DNA of 64,000 nt from Symsagittifera roscoffensis (GCF_963678635.1 NC_087069.1:55761175-55825174); one strand, 5' to 3'. Shown: positions 12,218 through 23,352, counted from the stretch's first letter. Program-made: numbers and translations. Notes: generated by a model from the letters alone, not told the origin.

Positions 12218-13864
12218 CACTGGAGTTTCATGGATATTAATCGATTATATTGGATTTTAATTGTCAGTCTCTATAAAATAACAAAAATTATCAATTATAA
12301 TCGGTTGAAAATGGATTATAATGATACTATTTTGTATGCAATAAAACCCCAATATAATCTATTATAATTTGGCGCAGACACTTTTTGACAGAATAGTGTC
12401 TTTATAGTAGTTTTGGAAAGCTCGGAAAATCAAATTGGTCTACCTAAAAAAAAATAGTCGACAAAATATTCAGTTTTTTCTCGAAAAAACGGCACCCCCT
12501 CCAAGAAAGTTTTCTGCGCACACCACTGGACTCAACTTAGTATGCCGTTGTTTTTTGCCGCCTTATTTATGCGAAAAAACCACCATTCTTCAACCGGAAC
12601 CATAATCAGTCCAAGAATCTTCGTACACTTAAAAACGATTTTTGTAATTAATTCCGGGAGGCCATCCACTCACCGCAGAGTTTACTAATCATTTTGAAAC
12701 GATTTTTTTTAATGCTCTCGAGGAGTCTGTAATCAAAGCGGTAACTTTGTTTGTTGATTTTCTTATCAATCGCCACATAAATGTTTTTCAAAAACGGCTA
12801 TACTTTTAAGGGAATTGATCATTTAAAAAAAACGTAAGTTAATTTTTGACTAAGATTTTTGCAGAAAGCTCACATAATGCTGTATATTACAATTTGTAAG
12901 AGTTATTAACATAATTTTAGATATGTCTCCACCAGTCTGCAACCACCAGTCTGCAATAACAGCACCACCCGCACTCAGTAAAAAGAGAAAATAATCGATT
13001 ATTTTATAATTATAATCGTACTTTTAGCAAAACTATAATTAATTATAAGCGCCAGTTTTAATGTTTAAACGATTTATAATCCATTATAATGATAACATTT
13101 TGGTGAAATTTTAATAAATTATAATCAATTATAATTGATTATAGTTTTTTTCCGAAAATATCTTGTAATCTCTTATTATCTATTATCATAATCGAATATG
13201 ATCCCTTTTTCTATCAAAACATTGTCTTACAAAAAAAATCAATTAGAATGGGTTATAATTTAGCTATTCAGCAAGAAAACACAGTAAAAATAAATATTAT
13301 TCAAATTTTATCTATAAGTACGAAGTAACAGTTTTTTTTAGTTCGGTAACCAACTGAAAATCACAAAACAAAAAAAAATTAAACGGACTGAAGCGAGGAC
13401 TTCTGTTGAATACCCAACTGAAAAGCACTTAGAAGAAAACAAAAATAAAACGAAAAGAAGCGATGACTCATAAATTCTTTTTGAAAAATTTGGAGACTCA
13501 CAACAAAAATCCCTTATAATCTATCCTTTTTTCTTTTTTTTTAAGTGCGGGCAGCAGAAAAGAAAGGAAAGATGAATACCGTTTTCAGTTACATATTCAT
13601 GCATGATTGTTGATTTTCTAGCCTTATGATTCTGCAGAATATTTATAAAATGTAATTGTGCAAAATTCTCAGCCAAGCGTTTTCAAGAGTTAAATTAGCT
13701 GTAAACAATTTCATGCAAAAAAAAAGATTTTCATGGATTTTCTGCAGAAAAACTGAATGTCATGGATTTTTGCGGCCTGAAAAAATTGATTATATTGTCA
13801 AAATAATCGACTATAATGGATTTTTGAATATTGAAAATCAATTATTCCCCATGAAACTCCAGTG
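12218..13864. repeat. AT-rich element with 16-bp perfect inverted ends
   Basis: The left end CACTGGAGTTTCATGG (12218-12233) is matched exactly, inverted, at 13849-13864. The interior is full of near-palindromic words related to ATTATAATCGATTATAAT and contains what looks like a nested relative (about 12966-13200). No protein frame is credible. Related ends and interiors recur at 15365-15560, 36750-37083, 37260-37490 and 59365-59600, so this is a dispersed family, probably non-autonomous DNA transposons. Confidence 0.65.
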
Positions 13865-13872
13865 CGGGGCAA

Positions 13873-15360
13873 CTACCTGGACACGCGCACTTTCACTACC
13901 CATCCACGTGCTATTAAAATACTCCAAAAGAAAACTTCAGCAATGTAGAGAGCCTTATGAATGAAAACCATCACTGTCTCAATCAGCGTCATATAAGCCT
14001 GAACCGATCCCTCAATCTAAATATTGTACTCAAGTCCAGAGCATTTTTCCGGACTTTGCGCGACGGTCACGACTCAAATCATGACTTTGCCCGACGCAAA
14101 AGCTTCTCTGCGACGGCCAATGCGACGGCGTTTTTTGATCGCGCACATCGGCCGGGGTAATTGCCAGGTTAATTGAAAAATAATTATTTATAGTTAGCGT
14201 AGCACTTAGCTTTCAGCTGCAATAAAATCGCTTTTTTTTCTCTCATTTACTCTAGAGTCTCGGAAAAAAAACCAATCGAAGTCTATTGAAAGGCAAAATT
14301 ATCAATCTTGATGCGGAAAACGTCATAAAGATCGACGAGAACTCCCAAATGAACGAGTGATTTTAACAAACAGAGCATTATTCGTCGAATCTTGTTGATT
14401 TCCTTCCCATGCTGAGACGTTTCTTTTAAAGTTTATTTGTAATCATCAGCGGTACAAATTGAAAAAATTGGCAAGTTTTGTACCTTTGTAGTGTCTCTAC
14501 TTCCTGGCAGCAAAATAACGTAGTCACTAGAAAGTGACATAGACTCAAACAAAGTCAATGAGTAATGGAAAATCCCTTTCTAAGGCTCGTTGAATCTACT
14601 ATCCGTTGAATCTACTCTATCCGCAAAACCATCAGTGTATATGTATTGCATAGAATTGTATGGTTTTCTTTTCGGGTAAGCATTAGAGGGAACCATCAAT
14701 TGAAAATAGCAATCATTTCTTCCTTCGATTCAATTTTTAATTTTTACGTAGCCGCCATGACTCCGTTATATCAAAAATTAATAAATCGAAGCTGAAGCCT
14801 AGAGTAATTTGTCTAACAAAAACTTGGCTCACTCAACATGAATCAATTGGATTTACAAACTTTATGCTTATGGTAAAGTCATACAAAATCGAAAAAAACT
14901 GTAGTGCACGAGATGTTGGCGTGGCTTCTTACGTAAATGAAACGCTTAGTTATGAAATGTTGGTACACGGACTAGTATTAGAACGGCTTTTGTAATCTTG
15001 AGGTTGCCATTTTGGCCAATTTGGGACAATTAACCCGCGCTATATTAACGGGTAAGCGGAGATTCAATCCGTCTTGGTAAGTTTTCCAAATTGGGCAAGG
15101 GAAGCTTATTTGCCGTAATTGTTTGTTACTAGGAGCGAAATGTATCACTTTGTGTTTTATTGGAGCGTGGAGCGATTGTTTTCACAAAAAATTTCAAATT
15201 AAAAAAATGTATTTTTTATTACGCTTTTTTTGATATCATTACTGATCCATAGACATTGAAAGGCAGTCCAAACAATCAGGGCTTCGCCTTGATACGAGCA
15301 GTCTTGTTGAACCACGTCAAATTCAAAATTTTAAATCAAAAATAATACACCGCTTTGGCG
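13873..15360. other. Intronic DNA with no clear gene
   Basis: The stretch lies within the large last intron of SLC37A. The word GCGACGG recurs around 14055-14130. ORFs at 13656-13964 and 13957-14160 have no recognisable content. Confidence 0.4.
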
Positions 15361-15364
15361 TGAC

Positions 15365-15600
15365 ATGAAATAAAATCGATTATAATTGAGTTTCCTTGTC
15401 AGTGTCCACAAAAGTGAAATCAAATCAATTATAATCATTTAAAAATGAATTATAATATTAATAATTTTCAAGGCAACAAAATCCTTTTCTCATCGATTTT
15501 TTTTCACTTTTGTGGACACTGACAATGAAACTAAATTATAATCGATTTTTTTCCACCTTACTGACATGCGAATTTCAACGCACATAAAGTCTTTTCTACG
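15365..15600. repeat. AT-palindrome repeat, copy left of the LTR element
   Basis: It shares with 36771-37020 the run from ATCGATTATAATTGAG through TTTCCTTGTCAGTGTCC and on to CTTTTCTACGTTTTAAATTA with few differences. The two copies lie on either side of the 18.9-kb LTR element in the same orientation, about 21 kb apart. Confidence 0.75.
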
Positions 15601-15615
15601 TTTTAAATTAAAGTT

Positions 15616-15805
15616 GGGGGGGGGGGGGGTAATGTTGAGTAAAATAAAAAGTAACAAAAATGTAAAGTTAGGTAGAAAAAAATTCAATTGAACAGCAAGT
15701 AACCAACGTAACCAACTTTAATGTTGTTCAATTGAATTTTTTTGCTACCTGACTTTGACATTTTTGTTACTTTTTATATTACTCAACATTACCCCCCCCC
15801 CCCCC
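15616..15805. repeat. Large inverted repeat with G-run and C-run tips
   Basis: The left arm (about 15616-15697) runs from a G13 tract through TAATGTTGAGTAAAAT to TTCAATTGAACA. The right arm (about 15725-15805) is its near-perfect inverse, ending in a C14 tract. The arms are about 80 bases with a spacer of about 30. Copy 2 at 37023-37083 holds only the left arm, so this palindrome arose in this copy only. Confidence 0.8.
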
Positions 15806-16666
15806 AGCGTGGGGGGGGGTCGTGGGTCAGGTGGGGAGGTGCGGGGGGGGGGGGGGTTAGTGGGTTCAGGTTGGGGTTGGGGGTTGTTAAGGCTGGGGGT
15901 GTTCAGGTGGGGGGTGTGGGTTCAGGTGGGGGTGGGTCAGGGTTAGGGTGAGGGTGGGGGTTCAGGTGGGGAGGGGTATGTGGAGGGGGGTATGTGGGTT
16001 CAGGTGTGGGTTGGGGGTTTTTCAGGCTGGGGGTGTTCAGGTGGAGGGTGTGGGGTGGGTTCAGATGGGGGGGTTTGTGGGTTTAGGTGGGCGGGGGTTA
16101 CGTGGGTTCAGTTGGGGGGGGGGGGGGTGTGAAATCACATACCCCCCACCGAATGTGGGTTCAGGTGGGGGGTATATGATTTCAGGTGGTGGTTGGGGGG
16201 TGGAGGTTTGTGGGTTCAGGTGGGCGGGGAGTATGTGGGTTCAGGTGGAGGAGGGGGTATGTGGGTTAGGTGGGAGGGGTATGTGGGTTCAGGTGCGGGT
16301 ATGTGGGCTCAGGTGCGCGGTTGGTGTAAGTGGGTTCAGGTGGGGTGTGTGGGTTCAGGTGGGGGGTATGTCAGTTCAGGTGGGGGGGTATGTGGGTTCA
16401 GATGGGGGGTATGTGGGTTCAGTTGGGGGTGTATGGGTTCAGTGGGAGGGGGTATGTGGGTTCAGGTGGGGGGGGGTATGTGGGTTCAGTTGGGGGTGGG
16501 GGTTGTTCAGGCGGGGGCTGTTCAGGTGGGGGGGATTGTTCAGGTGGGGGCTGTTCAGGTGGGGGGGATTGTTCAGGTGGGGGGTTCAGTGGGGGGAGGG
16601 GAGCAAAGGGGCAAACGTTAGGGGGATTGAAGGGGAGCAAAGGGGCAAACATTGAGGGATGGATGG
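15806..16666. repeat. G-rich minisatellite
   Basis: This is a tandem array with a variable unit of about 20-25 bases built on GTGGGTTCAGGTGGGG, often followed by GGTATGT. The plus strand is extremely G-rich and should form G-quadruplexes. The Gly/Val/Trp-rich open frames it creates are artefacts. The array is absent from the otherwise similar copy at 37023-37152. Confidence 0.9.
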
Positions 16667-16709
16667 GGGAGCCCAACGGAATCCTTTTGCAATTTTAGTT
16701 TAGGTTTTG

Positions 16710-16909
16710 NNNNNNNNNNNNNNNNNNNNNNNNNNNNNNNNNNNNNNNNNNNNNNNNNNNNNNNNNNNNNNNNNNNNNNNNNNNNNNNNNNNNNNNNNNN
16801 NNNNNNNNNNNNNNNNNNNNNNNNNNNNNNNNNNNNNNNNNNNNNNNNNNNNNNNNNNNNNNNNNNNNNNNNNNNNNNNNNNNNNNNNNNNNNNNNNNNN
16901 NNNNNNNNN
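16710..16909. other. Assembly gap of exactly 200 N
   Basis: This is a run of 200 Ns, a conventional placeholder length. It lies between the G-rich minisatellite and the left LTR, 15 bases from the LTR edge. The true distance and sequence are unknown. Confidence 0.99.
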
Positions 16910-16924
16910 AGCTAATTGAATAAC

Positions 16925-17334
16925 TGAGTTAGGACCGAAGTGTATAACTCATAGAGTAATTTCGGATAGGGTACACCGTCTGCTCGTCACGCTATCTTAT
17001 TTTCGGCCGGATAGATTCGTGCAACTTCTTAGTCTAATACCAATCCTAATCTTACTCTTATACTATCTAGTCTCAGGTTGTTTAACTAGTCTCTGCTAGG
17101 CTCAATAGATCTAGGGTATACTGGTTTATTGCGGTTGCTGAAGTCTTCTTGGAGAGTCAACTAATTTCTAAGTTAAATTCAAATCTCTCTGGTGCTGAAA
17201 TTACAAGTAATTTCAGCACTTACAAATAAGTGGATTGTTAGTTAGATGGATCATGATTGGTTAATATTAAATACTTTACATTGGTAAAATATCTAATTTA
17301 TCCAATCATAAAATGTAGTTTAGATCAGGTTCCA
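16925..17334 (-). repeat. 3' LTR of the 18.9-kb Ty3/gypsy-type element
   Basis: This 410-bp repeat has TG...CA ends and matches 35431-35840 base for base as far as I can read, with no indel. Read on the minus strand it holds two CCAAT words near its start and AATAAA at 17130-17125. It also holds a perfect 28-base palindrome at 17192-17219 (GTGCTGAAATTAC, then AA, then the inverse). The purine tract GGATGGG (17341-17335) lies directly inside the LTR and fits a polypurine primer site. Confidence 0.93.
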
Positions 17335-18928
17335 CCCATCCGGGTTTTACAGAGTTTTTTAGAATAGTTTTTCTGCAATTCGAAGGATGGATGATGGACG
17401 TTGGTTTCTGGCGAACATCATATTTCTTCTGGGTTCTCTTGTTAGAGAAGTTCCAGGTTCGATCGTTGTGTCATCTCATGACAACGACTGGGTCTTTGCA
17501 ACAAACTCAAATCTGATTTCAGAATGGTTGGCTATGTCAGGTTTTTCTGTTTCATTGATGAGAACTTCTTTGTGTTTTGATCTTGTCTAGGAATGGCGTG
17601 GAGATTGTGCGTGGAGGGGATGCCTGGTTACTCGGATCTGTACGTATACTTGAACATCGAGGTGGTCATTGGTCTAGTTCAATGAAGTCCTTTTCTGCGA
17701 AGTCAAGTCGTACTCTAAATCCTTTGAGTTGTGATTGTGAGCGGCATATTGATTGTAGTTGGCCATTCTTTCTCGAGTGTAGTGGGGTCATTTTGTCTTT
17801 GGATGTTCGTCCCTGGTGTTGTATTCTGATCTATGTATTGCATAATGTAATTTACATTTTATAAAACTTTTATTAGTTTAATATTTTTTAATTATGATTT
17901 TAGTTAGTTGTTTTCACAAAAGCTTTTGTTTTAGTTCAGTTATTTTGAAGAGTTATTCACCCTTGAGTAGCTCTTATTAAAAATAGGAGTGTGGTCACAA
18001 AGCGTGGATGTAGCACGGTGGGTTAGGCCGGCTATAGAGCATGCTCAGGACGTCCTCTTCTGGTGGGTTAGGCCAGGAGTGGGAGTATGATTGCATGCGG
18101 TTTTTGTGAGAGGTCCTGTTATGTGACAACGTTTTATGTTGGGTTTGTTGTGGTTTTTCTTATGTCTTGTTGGTTGTGTTCTTTTTTCAAAAATCAAATT
18201 GTTTGTGGTATGGTTTTGTCTTTCGACTTTTTTGTGTTTTATTATTTCTTTCTTAGACTTTATAATAGTCTTCAAAAGAATAAATTATCCAGTTTTAAAC
18301 TGGGTTAATCCGGTTTGGGTACCGTTGGTTTCCTTTTCTTAGTCATGCTGTTATGCTATGTGTTGTGGTGTTTAGTAAGCTGCATTGGTTAGTTTTGTTT
18401 AGTATATAATTCCTTTCCAACCGGGTTAAAGGAAAGTTTGAAACTTGTTATCGTGTGTTAGAGTTGTTGAGTGTGAAAGCTTGAAACTGAAATTCATTAT
18501 TTTAAACAATTCTTCGTGGGCGAGCTGTGCGAGTGTGGATAGAATCTTTGTGTGAATGAATTGAAATATCAAAAGGTTAGTACTGCATTTGATTCTTATT
18601 AATTTACTACATAGATTTTCAATTTTACTGCTAGTTGTTGGGTAAAATTAAGTTACAAATTTTCATCATTAGTAGATTTACTGCATTTGGGAAAAAATTT
18701 ATAAATTAAATCATTGCATTGGTATTATTTTTATTTAATTATTTGGTGCAAAAAATTAATAGAGTTTTAAACAGTTTTTGAAGAAGTTTGCTATTTTTTA
18801 TTTTTCTTTTGTGAATTTTTCAGATGATCGTTGGATGAAGGCTAAAATGCTAAATAAGACGTGGATAAAGAATGGTGAGTTTCTAATATTTTAGTTAGTT
18901 AGTTATATGTATAATTCATACTTACCTG
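17335..18928 (-). other. 3' untranslated part of the LTR element
   Basis: About 1.6 kb separate the last ORF from the 3' LTR. No credible gene is seen; the plus-strand frames at 17387-17590 and 17577-17864 lack recognisable content. A strong splice donor (CAG, then GTAAGT, 18928-18920) comes right after the stop codon of the last ORF. It is followed by AACTAACTAAC branch-point-like words and an AG at 18884-18883, which would define a 43-base intron. Confidence 0.5.
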
Positions 18929-20737
18929 TTAGTCGTCGGGGAAGAAACCGTGGGGGAAGATGTCGTGGATGAGATCGGAAGTTGTTAGTAATTTAGCTAA
19001 AATGCGGATGATATTTTTAGTTTGAAGTAGTGGCCAAAGCAATTGAAGTGCTTTAATTGTGGTTAGTTCTTCAGTGCCAACTGCAAACTCATAAGGTGTG
19101 TTTTGGATTAGATTATATAATTTGTGATTGAATTTAGTGTTATGGATGAATTCTAAAATGGGGATTTCTATAGGTTGTACAAACTCGTGTGGGATAAGGA
19201 AGGGTCGGGATTCTTCTGCATTGAAGGTCTTGGTGATTGGACAAAAAATATACATTTGGGTTATGGGATCATAATTTCGAAGAATACCATGAAGGTTAGT
19301 ATCTTTAATGCAATATGTGAAGTTAAGAAAGAATGGTGAGGTGTATTTGGAATTGATGAATTGAAAACGATGGTGTGGTTGTCTGGAGGGAGTGTGTAGA
19401 TCAAAGTGATTTTGGATGAAACGATAATATGTATATGTGTGTGTTTGTTTAGTGCGCAACATAATATCGTGTGAGCAGTGCAAATCTCTTTCATGTGGTG
19501 CAAGGAAATGAAAGGTTAGTGAAAATATTTGGAAGCGTTCTTTAAAACTTTCGTAGGCTTGTGTGTCTGTTAGTGCTTCTGAAATAATGTGGTCAAACTT
19601 GCGATCGAAGATATTTAGTGTAAATACATATGGTGTTTTAATGAAAAATTTCTCGGTGATTTGTGGGTTAGCGAAGCGATCGTCGTCTAAGAATTGATCT
19701 TGGTTAGCTCTGGTGATGTTATGATCGTAATATTCTAGTGTATATTCATTAGCTCGGGGTGCAGTGTGTGTTTTTAGTGATTTTTTATATCCAATGTAGG
19801 TAAATTGTCTAGATGTTAGTGGTGTATTGAGTCGATATAGCATGTTTTTATTTCGTTCTATATCGATGTGAGTGTTAGATAAAGGTAAGCAAAGGGGATT
19901 AGTAAAATGATAATATGAGGTCCAAGAAAGAGTAGGCATTAAAACGTATTCGTCTACAAAGTTACGTGTCTCGTTAGTGTCGTGAGGGGTGTTTAAGGTG
20001 TATTGTGGAAATGAGGGTAAGGTGATAGCTAAAAATTCTTTTGTATTAGTGTGATTTGGGTGATTTATATATTCACGGGCTGTTCCTGGTTTTGCTGGGA
20101 AAGGATGGTTGGGGAACTTTCTTTTAAAAGTGCGGTAAGCTCTATTAGTGCTGAGTGAAGATTCAGTAGATGTGGATGATGGTGCTAATGATTCGGTATA
20201 AAATGAAGAGGGTGTAGGGGTAGGAGGGTTGGATGAATCTATTGTGGATGAAATGTGGTTTATGGTGGGGGTGTCAAGGTGGTAGGGTTGTTGTTAAAAT
20301 GTAATAAAATTATCTAGTTCTGGGGAGATTTGGGGGGTATCTGGAGAATTGGATGATCGGTCTGAATGATATGAAGAATAGGTTGGAGTGACTTGGGAAG
20401 CATAATAGGGTGTAGAATTGGTGGGGACAGGGTTATTTGGTGTCATTGGTTGAAAAGGGGGTTGGGAAAAAATTGAGGGTTTGGTGGGAAAATTATTGGA
20501 TGGAGATGGTTCAGAGTCGGCAAATTCATCGGGGGTTTCAATATTCGGGTTATTGAGTTGTGATGTGGAATATAAAACTGAGATATGTGAATTAGTATCG
20601 GAATTCATGCCTGATGTTACATTACTGGTTGGGAAATCGGGTGGCGGGAAAGCAAAAAGTGGTATTATTGTAATGGGAGTAGTGAGGTTGGTTGGGTGGG
20701 AATTTGAACGGTGTAGGGATCCAAGTTGTCGGCTCAT
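18929..20737 (-). CDS. LTR-element last ORF (603 codons, one in-frame TAA)
   Basis: I do not recognise this protein. Its ATG overlaps the TGA of the envelope ORF as ATGA, an arrangement that can support termination-reinitiation. The first 147 codons are Pro/Ser/Thr/Asn-rich and probably disordered. A TAA at 20296-20294 interrupts the frame, which then stays open for another 454 codons to 18929. The C-terminal 336 residues look folded, with many His, Tyr and Phe (FTYIGYKK, FHFLAPHERDLHC). The sequence at the stop is TTT TAA CAA CAA. This may be a nonsense mutation, or a stop meant to be read through. Its position after env suggests an accessory or structural protein. Confidence 0.7.
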
Positions 20738-23352
20738 CGTGGGCTAAAAAAATTATTATTTTGAGACTGAAAAGCGGTGGTATGGGGTTGTTCTATAATT
20801 TGTTCATAAGTATTTTCATCTTGTGAGTGGCGTGTTATTATATGTTGGATGGGACTTTGTGATATGGTTGGTCTAAAATTTTGATTATGTGTTATGGCTA
20901 AATTTCGAAAATTACGTGGGACTAGGGATAATGGATGGTTATGTGGTAGGGGTGGTAACTGTGGTGCTGTTGGCGTTGTGTCTACATTGTTATGTTCTTC
21001 GTCGTATGTGTTCTGTCTTGTAGCTATTTTTGTGTTGTATTCTTTTATTTGTGCATCCAAAAGAATTTTGTTTATTGATGTAGAAAAAATTCCAAAAAAT
21101 CCTGCAAATAGTATGCGTGCTACATTTGCTTGTCTATTGACTTGTGTGTGTATAGCACGTGTGTTATAGATTCCTTTTAAGAGTGAAAAAAGAAATCCAA
21201 TAAAGTTAAACATTGCGTATAAAATTGTCCGTTTTTCTAAGATGTAGTAGGGCCATCCTAGAAAATCAAGAATTTCATTCTTGAGTGTAACAAAGCTAAA
21301 AATATTGATAGGTGATATATCTTGGGGACGGTATTTTTCACCGTTTAGATATATATAATCTTTAATGTCTTTAAAATATCCGCTATAGTCTTGCGTATAG
21401 ATATCTGCAAATCCTGCGGTTTCGGCAAGTTTGCGTAAGTTTTGGTCAATTGATTGTCTTTGTATTGTGTCCATTTGTGTTAATAATTCTTGGAATTGCT
21501 GTGTTCTAATGTGATGTTGAATATCTGATTTTGAGTATATTCCTATTGATTGTAAGTCTATATTTGGGTTTCGAGCGATAGCGCGAATGCTTTCTGGTGA
21601 AAATTTTTTGAGTGATTGCATTAATGTGGGATATGGGGTGAGAAGGTAATATATATCTTCATCAGGGTTTAATTGTACTACATTGTGGCTATTTTCTGAT
21701 CCACATGGGACTGCGGTATCCCAGAAATAGGTTCTTCGTGAAAGTGTGTCAACGAAATGTACTTTGTTCTTATAAAAGATAGGGATTCTTTTATAGCATC
21801 GTTTGTCTTCAAAAACGTATAGTGGTGATACTTTTTTGGTACAAGTATAAAACCATAAAATGTTTCCTTCATAGTCTAAAAAATTTGATCTATTTCCTGA
21901 TAGTAAATATCCTGCGTAGGGTATTTTTAATACTGCTAGTGCAAGTGATTGTAATATTTGTGTTCTTTCTAATTCGCATAGTTGGTGTAGTGTTTCTAAT
22001 TCAGAGAGTGACATTTCTTGAAAAATTCGGCTAATCGTGTAGTCTAGTTTCATATCTAAGTGAATATCATAGTGGATATTACCAAAATATGTACTATTCA
22101 TTAGTGATAGTTCTTGTAAACGTGTGCTTTGATCGTCTTGGGGCTTTAAATGTCCACCAGGTTGACCTGTATTCTTTTGAAAATTAACTGGTATATATGA
22201 TGTTCCTTCATTTAGGGGATGACTTGTGGCGTATGGGTCGACTTTTATTTTTCCAGTGGTCAAGTCGAATCCATTTTCGTATTCAACTAATATTTCAGAA
22301 TATTGTGTTTTGTGAAGTGGGTTTTTATATTTACATGCGAGTTCTGTTTCTTGATATATTTGAAAACGTGTTAATTTATTTTCTATATTATGAATGTTTC
22401 TAAAATTAGAACTTATTTTTCGTAATGGATTTACTTGTTCATATGGTATTGATTGTATAAAATATTTTTCGTGAAATTTTATCATACGAGCGTGTATTTT
22501 TGCTACTTGAAATGTTGTACATGTGTCTTCGGGGAACCAAACAATTGTTGCTTGTGTTCGTGTTGTAGGGTCGCAATAACCTTGGTCGTTTTTACAAGGT
22601 AATCTGATTCCTTGATAGATCATTGTGTTGTCTGATAAATCTCGTGTGAGTTGTATTTTTTCGAGTTGTATTTTCCAATCGAAAAACATGATCTCTTGGT
22701 ATCCTTTGTTTTTTGTGTCTGCTTTGCAGTTTGATGGGTCATTTATACCAATGTGTGGTATCCAGTGTTTATCGTGTATATCATAAGTTAATCGTCCGTG
22801 TGCGCCGTTATATGGATACTTTTCATCTAGTTTTATATGTCCTTGATATCTTTCAAGTTCTGCTTGATGTACAGAATCTGAAAAAACTTGGAAATATACT
22901 AACTTTCTATCTGTGTTTTTATTTTTTGTGATGTTTAGTCGGAGTAACTCGTTTTTACAATCTTCGGGATTGAGATGTAAAAGTCGTTCTATATTACTCT
23001 GGTAGAATGATTCATGGTCAAGTCGGTTTTTATTTCCGTTTGAGACTTGTGAACAATGTACTTTCTTTTCAGAAAATGTTGCTGTGAATTTATATCCTAT
23101 AACTGTTGTTGCTCGGGCTTTTGAATAGAGTGTCGCTATTACATTTGTTGTTTCTATGGCTTGGGGTTCTGTTTCGCATTGTGATACTTGATTTATTGCA
23201 TACTTGTGTAGTGTTTTTTGTTCGTTTTCTTCACAATCGTAATGTGTTACTAATAAATCTTGTGGTCCTGTGCGGGGGGAAGGGTTTATGTTTTGATTTG
23301 AGGTTATTAGAAAAAGGAGTTGGAGAAAAATTAAAATTTTCAGAATATACAT
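20734..23352 (-). CDS. env: LTR-element envelope-like glycoprotein (872 aa)
   Basis: Residues 1-20 form a signal peptide (MYILKILIFLQLLFLI). A large Cys-containing ectodomain follows, with possible N-glycosylation sites (for example NRSN near 487). Hydrophobic segments lie near 709-725 and 744-759, and the tail is Pro-rich and disordered. It follows pol, as envelope genes do. The region 496-610 (ILWFYTCTKK, CYKRIPIFYKNK, VDTLSRRTYF, SIGIYSKSDI) recalls the membrane-proximal ectodomain of chuvirus-type glycoproteins (proposed class III fusion proteins) captured by other invertebrate retroelements. That resemblance is from memory of the family pattern and is tentative. No furin-type cleavage site stands out. 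The frame is intact. It overlaps the preceding ORF by 13 bases and the following one by 4. Confidence 0.75.
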   Translation of the reverse strand: MYILKILIFLQLLFLITSNQNINPSPRTGPQDLLVTHYDCEENEQKTLHKYAINQVSQCETEPQAIETTNVIATLYSKARATTVIGYKFTATFSEKKVHCSQVSNGNKNRLDHESFYQSNIERLLHLNPEDCKNELLRLNITKNKNTDRKLVYFQVFSDSVHQAELERYQGHIKLDEKYPYNGAHGRLTYDIHDKHWIPHIGINDPSNCKADTKNKGYQEIMFFDWKIQLEKIQLTRDLSDNTMIYQGIRLPCKNDQGYCDPTTRTQATIVWFPEDTCTTFQVAKIHARMIKFHEKYFIQSIPYEQVNPLRKISSNFRNIHNIENKLTRFQIYQETELACKYKNPLHKTQYSEILVEYENGFDLTTGKIKVDPYATSHPLNEGTSYIPVNFQKNTGQPGGHLKPQDDQSTRLQELSLMNSTYFGNIHYDIHLDMKLDYTISRIFQEMSLSELETLHQLCELERTQILQSLALAVLKIPYAGYLLSGNRSNFLDYEGNILWFYTCTKKVSPLYVFEDKRCYKRIPIFYKNKVHFVDTLSRRTYFWDTAVPCGSENSHNVVQLNPDEDIYYLLTPYPTLMQSLKKFSPESIRAIARNPNIDLQSIGIYSKSDIQHHIRTQQFQELLTQMDTIQRQSIDQNLRKLAETAGFADIYTQDYSGYFKDIKDYIYLNGEKYRPQDISPINIFSFVTLKNEILDFLGWPYYILEKRTILYAMFNFIGFLFSLLKGIYNTRAIHTQVNRQANVARILFAGFFGIFSTSINKILLDAQIKEYNTKIATRQNTYDEEHNNVDTTPTAPQLPPLPHNHPLSLVPRNFRNLAITHNQNFRPTISQSPIQHIITRHSQDENTYEQIIEQPHTTAFQSQNNNFFSPR

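Noticed and set aside
15742-16698. Several Gly/Val/Trp-rich ORFs on the plus strand and a Pro-rich one on the minus strand
   Set aside because: They are translations of the G-rich minisatellite; absence of stops is a by-product of composition.
16652-16919. Open frames made of unknown residues
   Set aside because: They span the 200-N gap.
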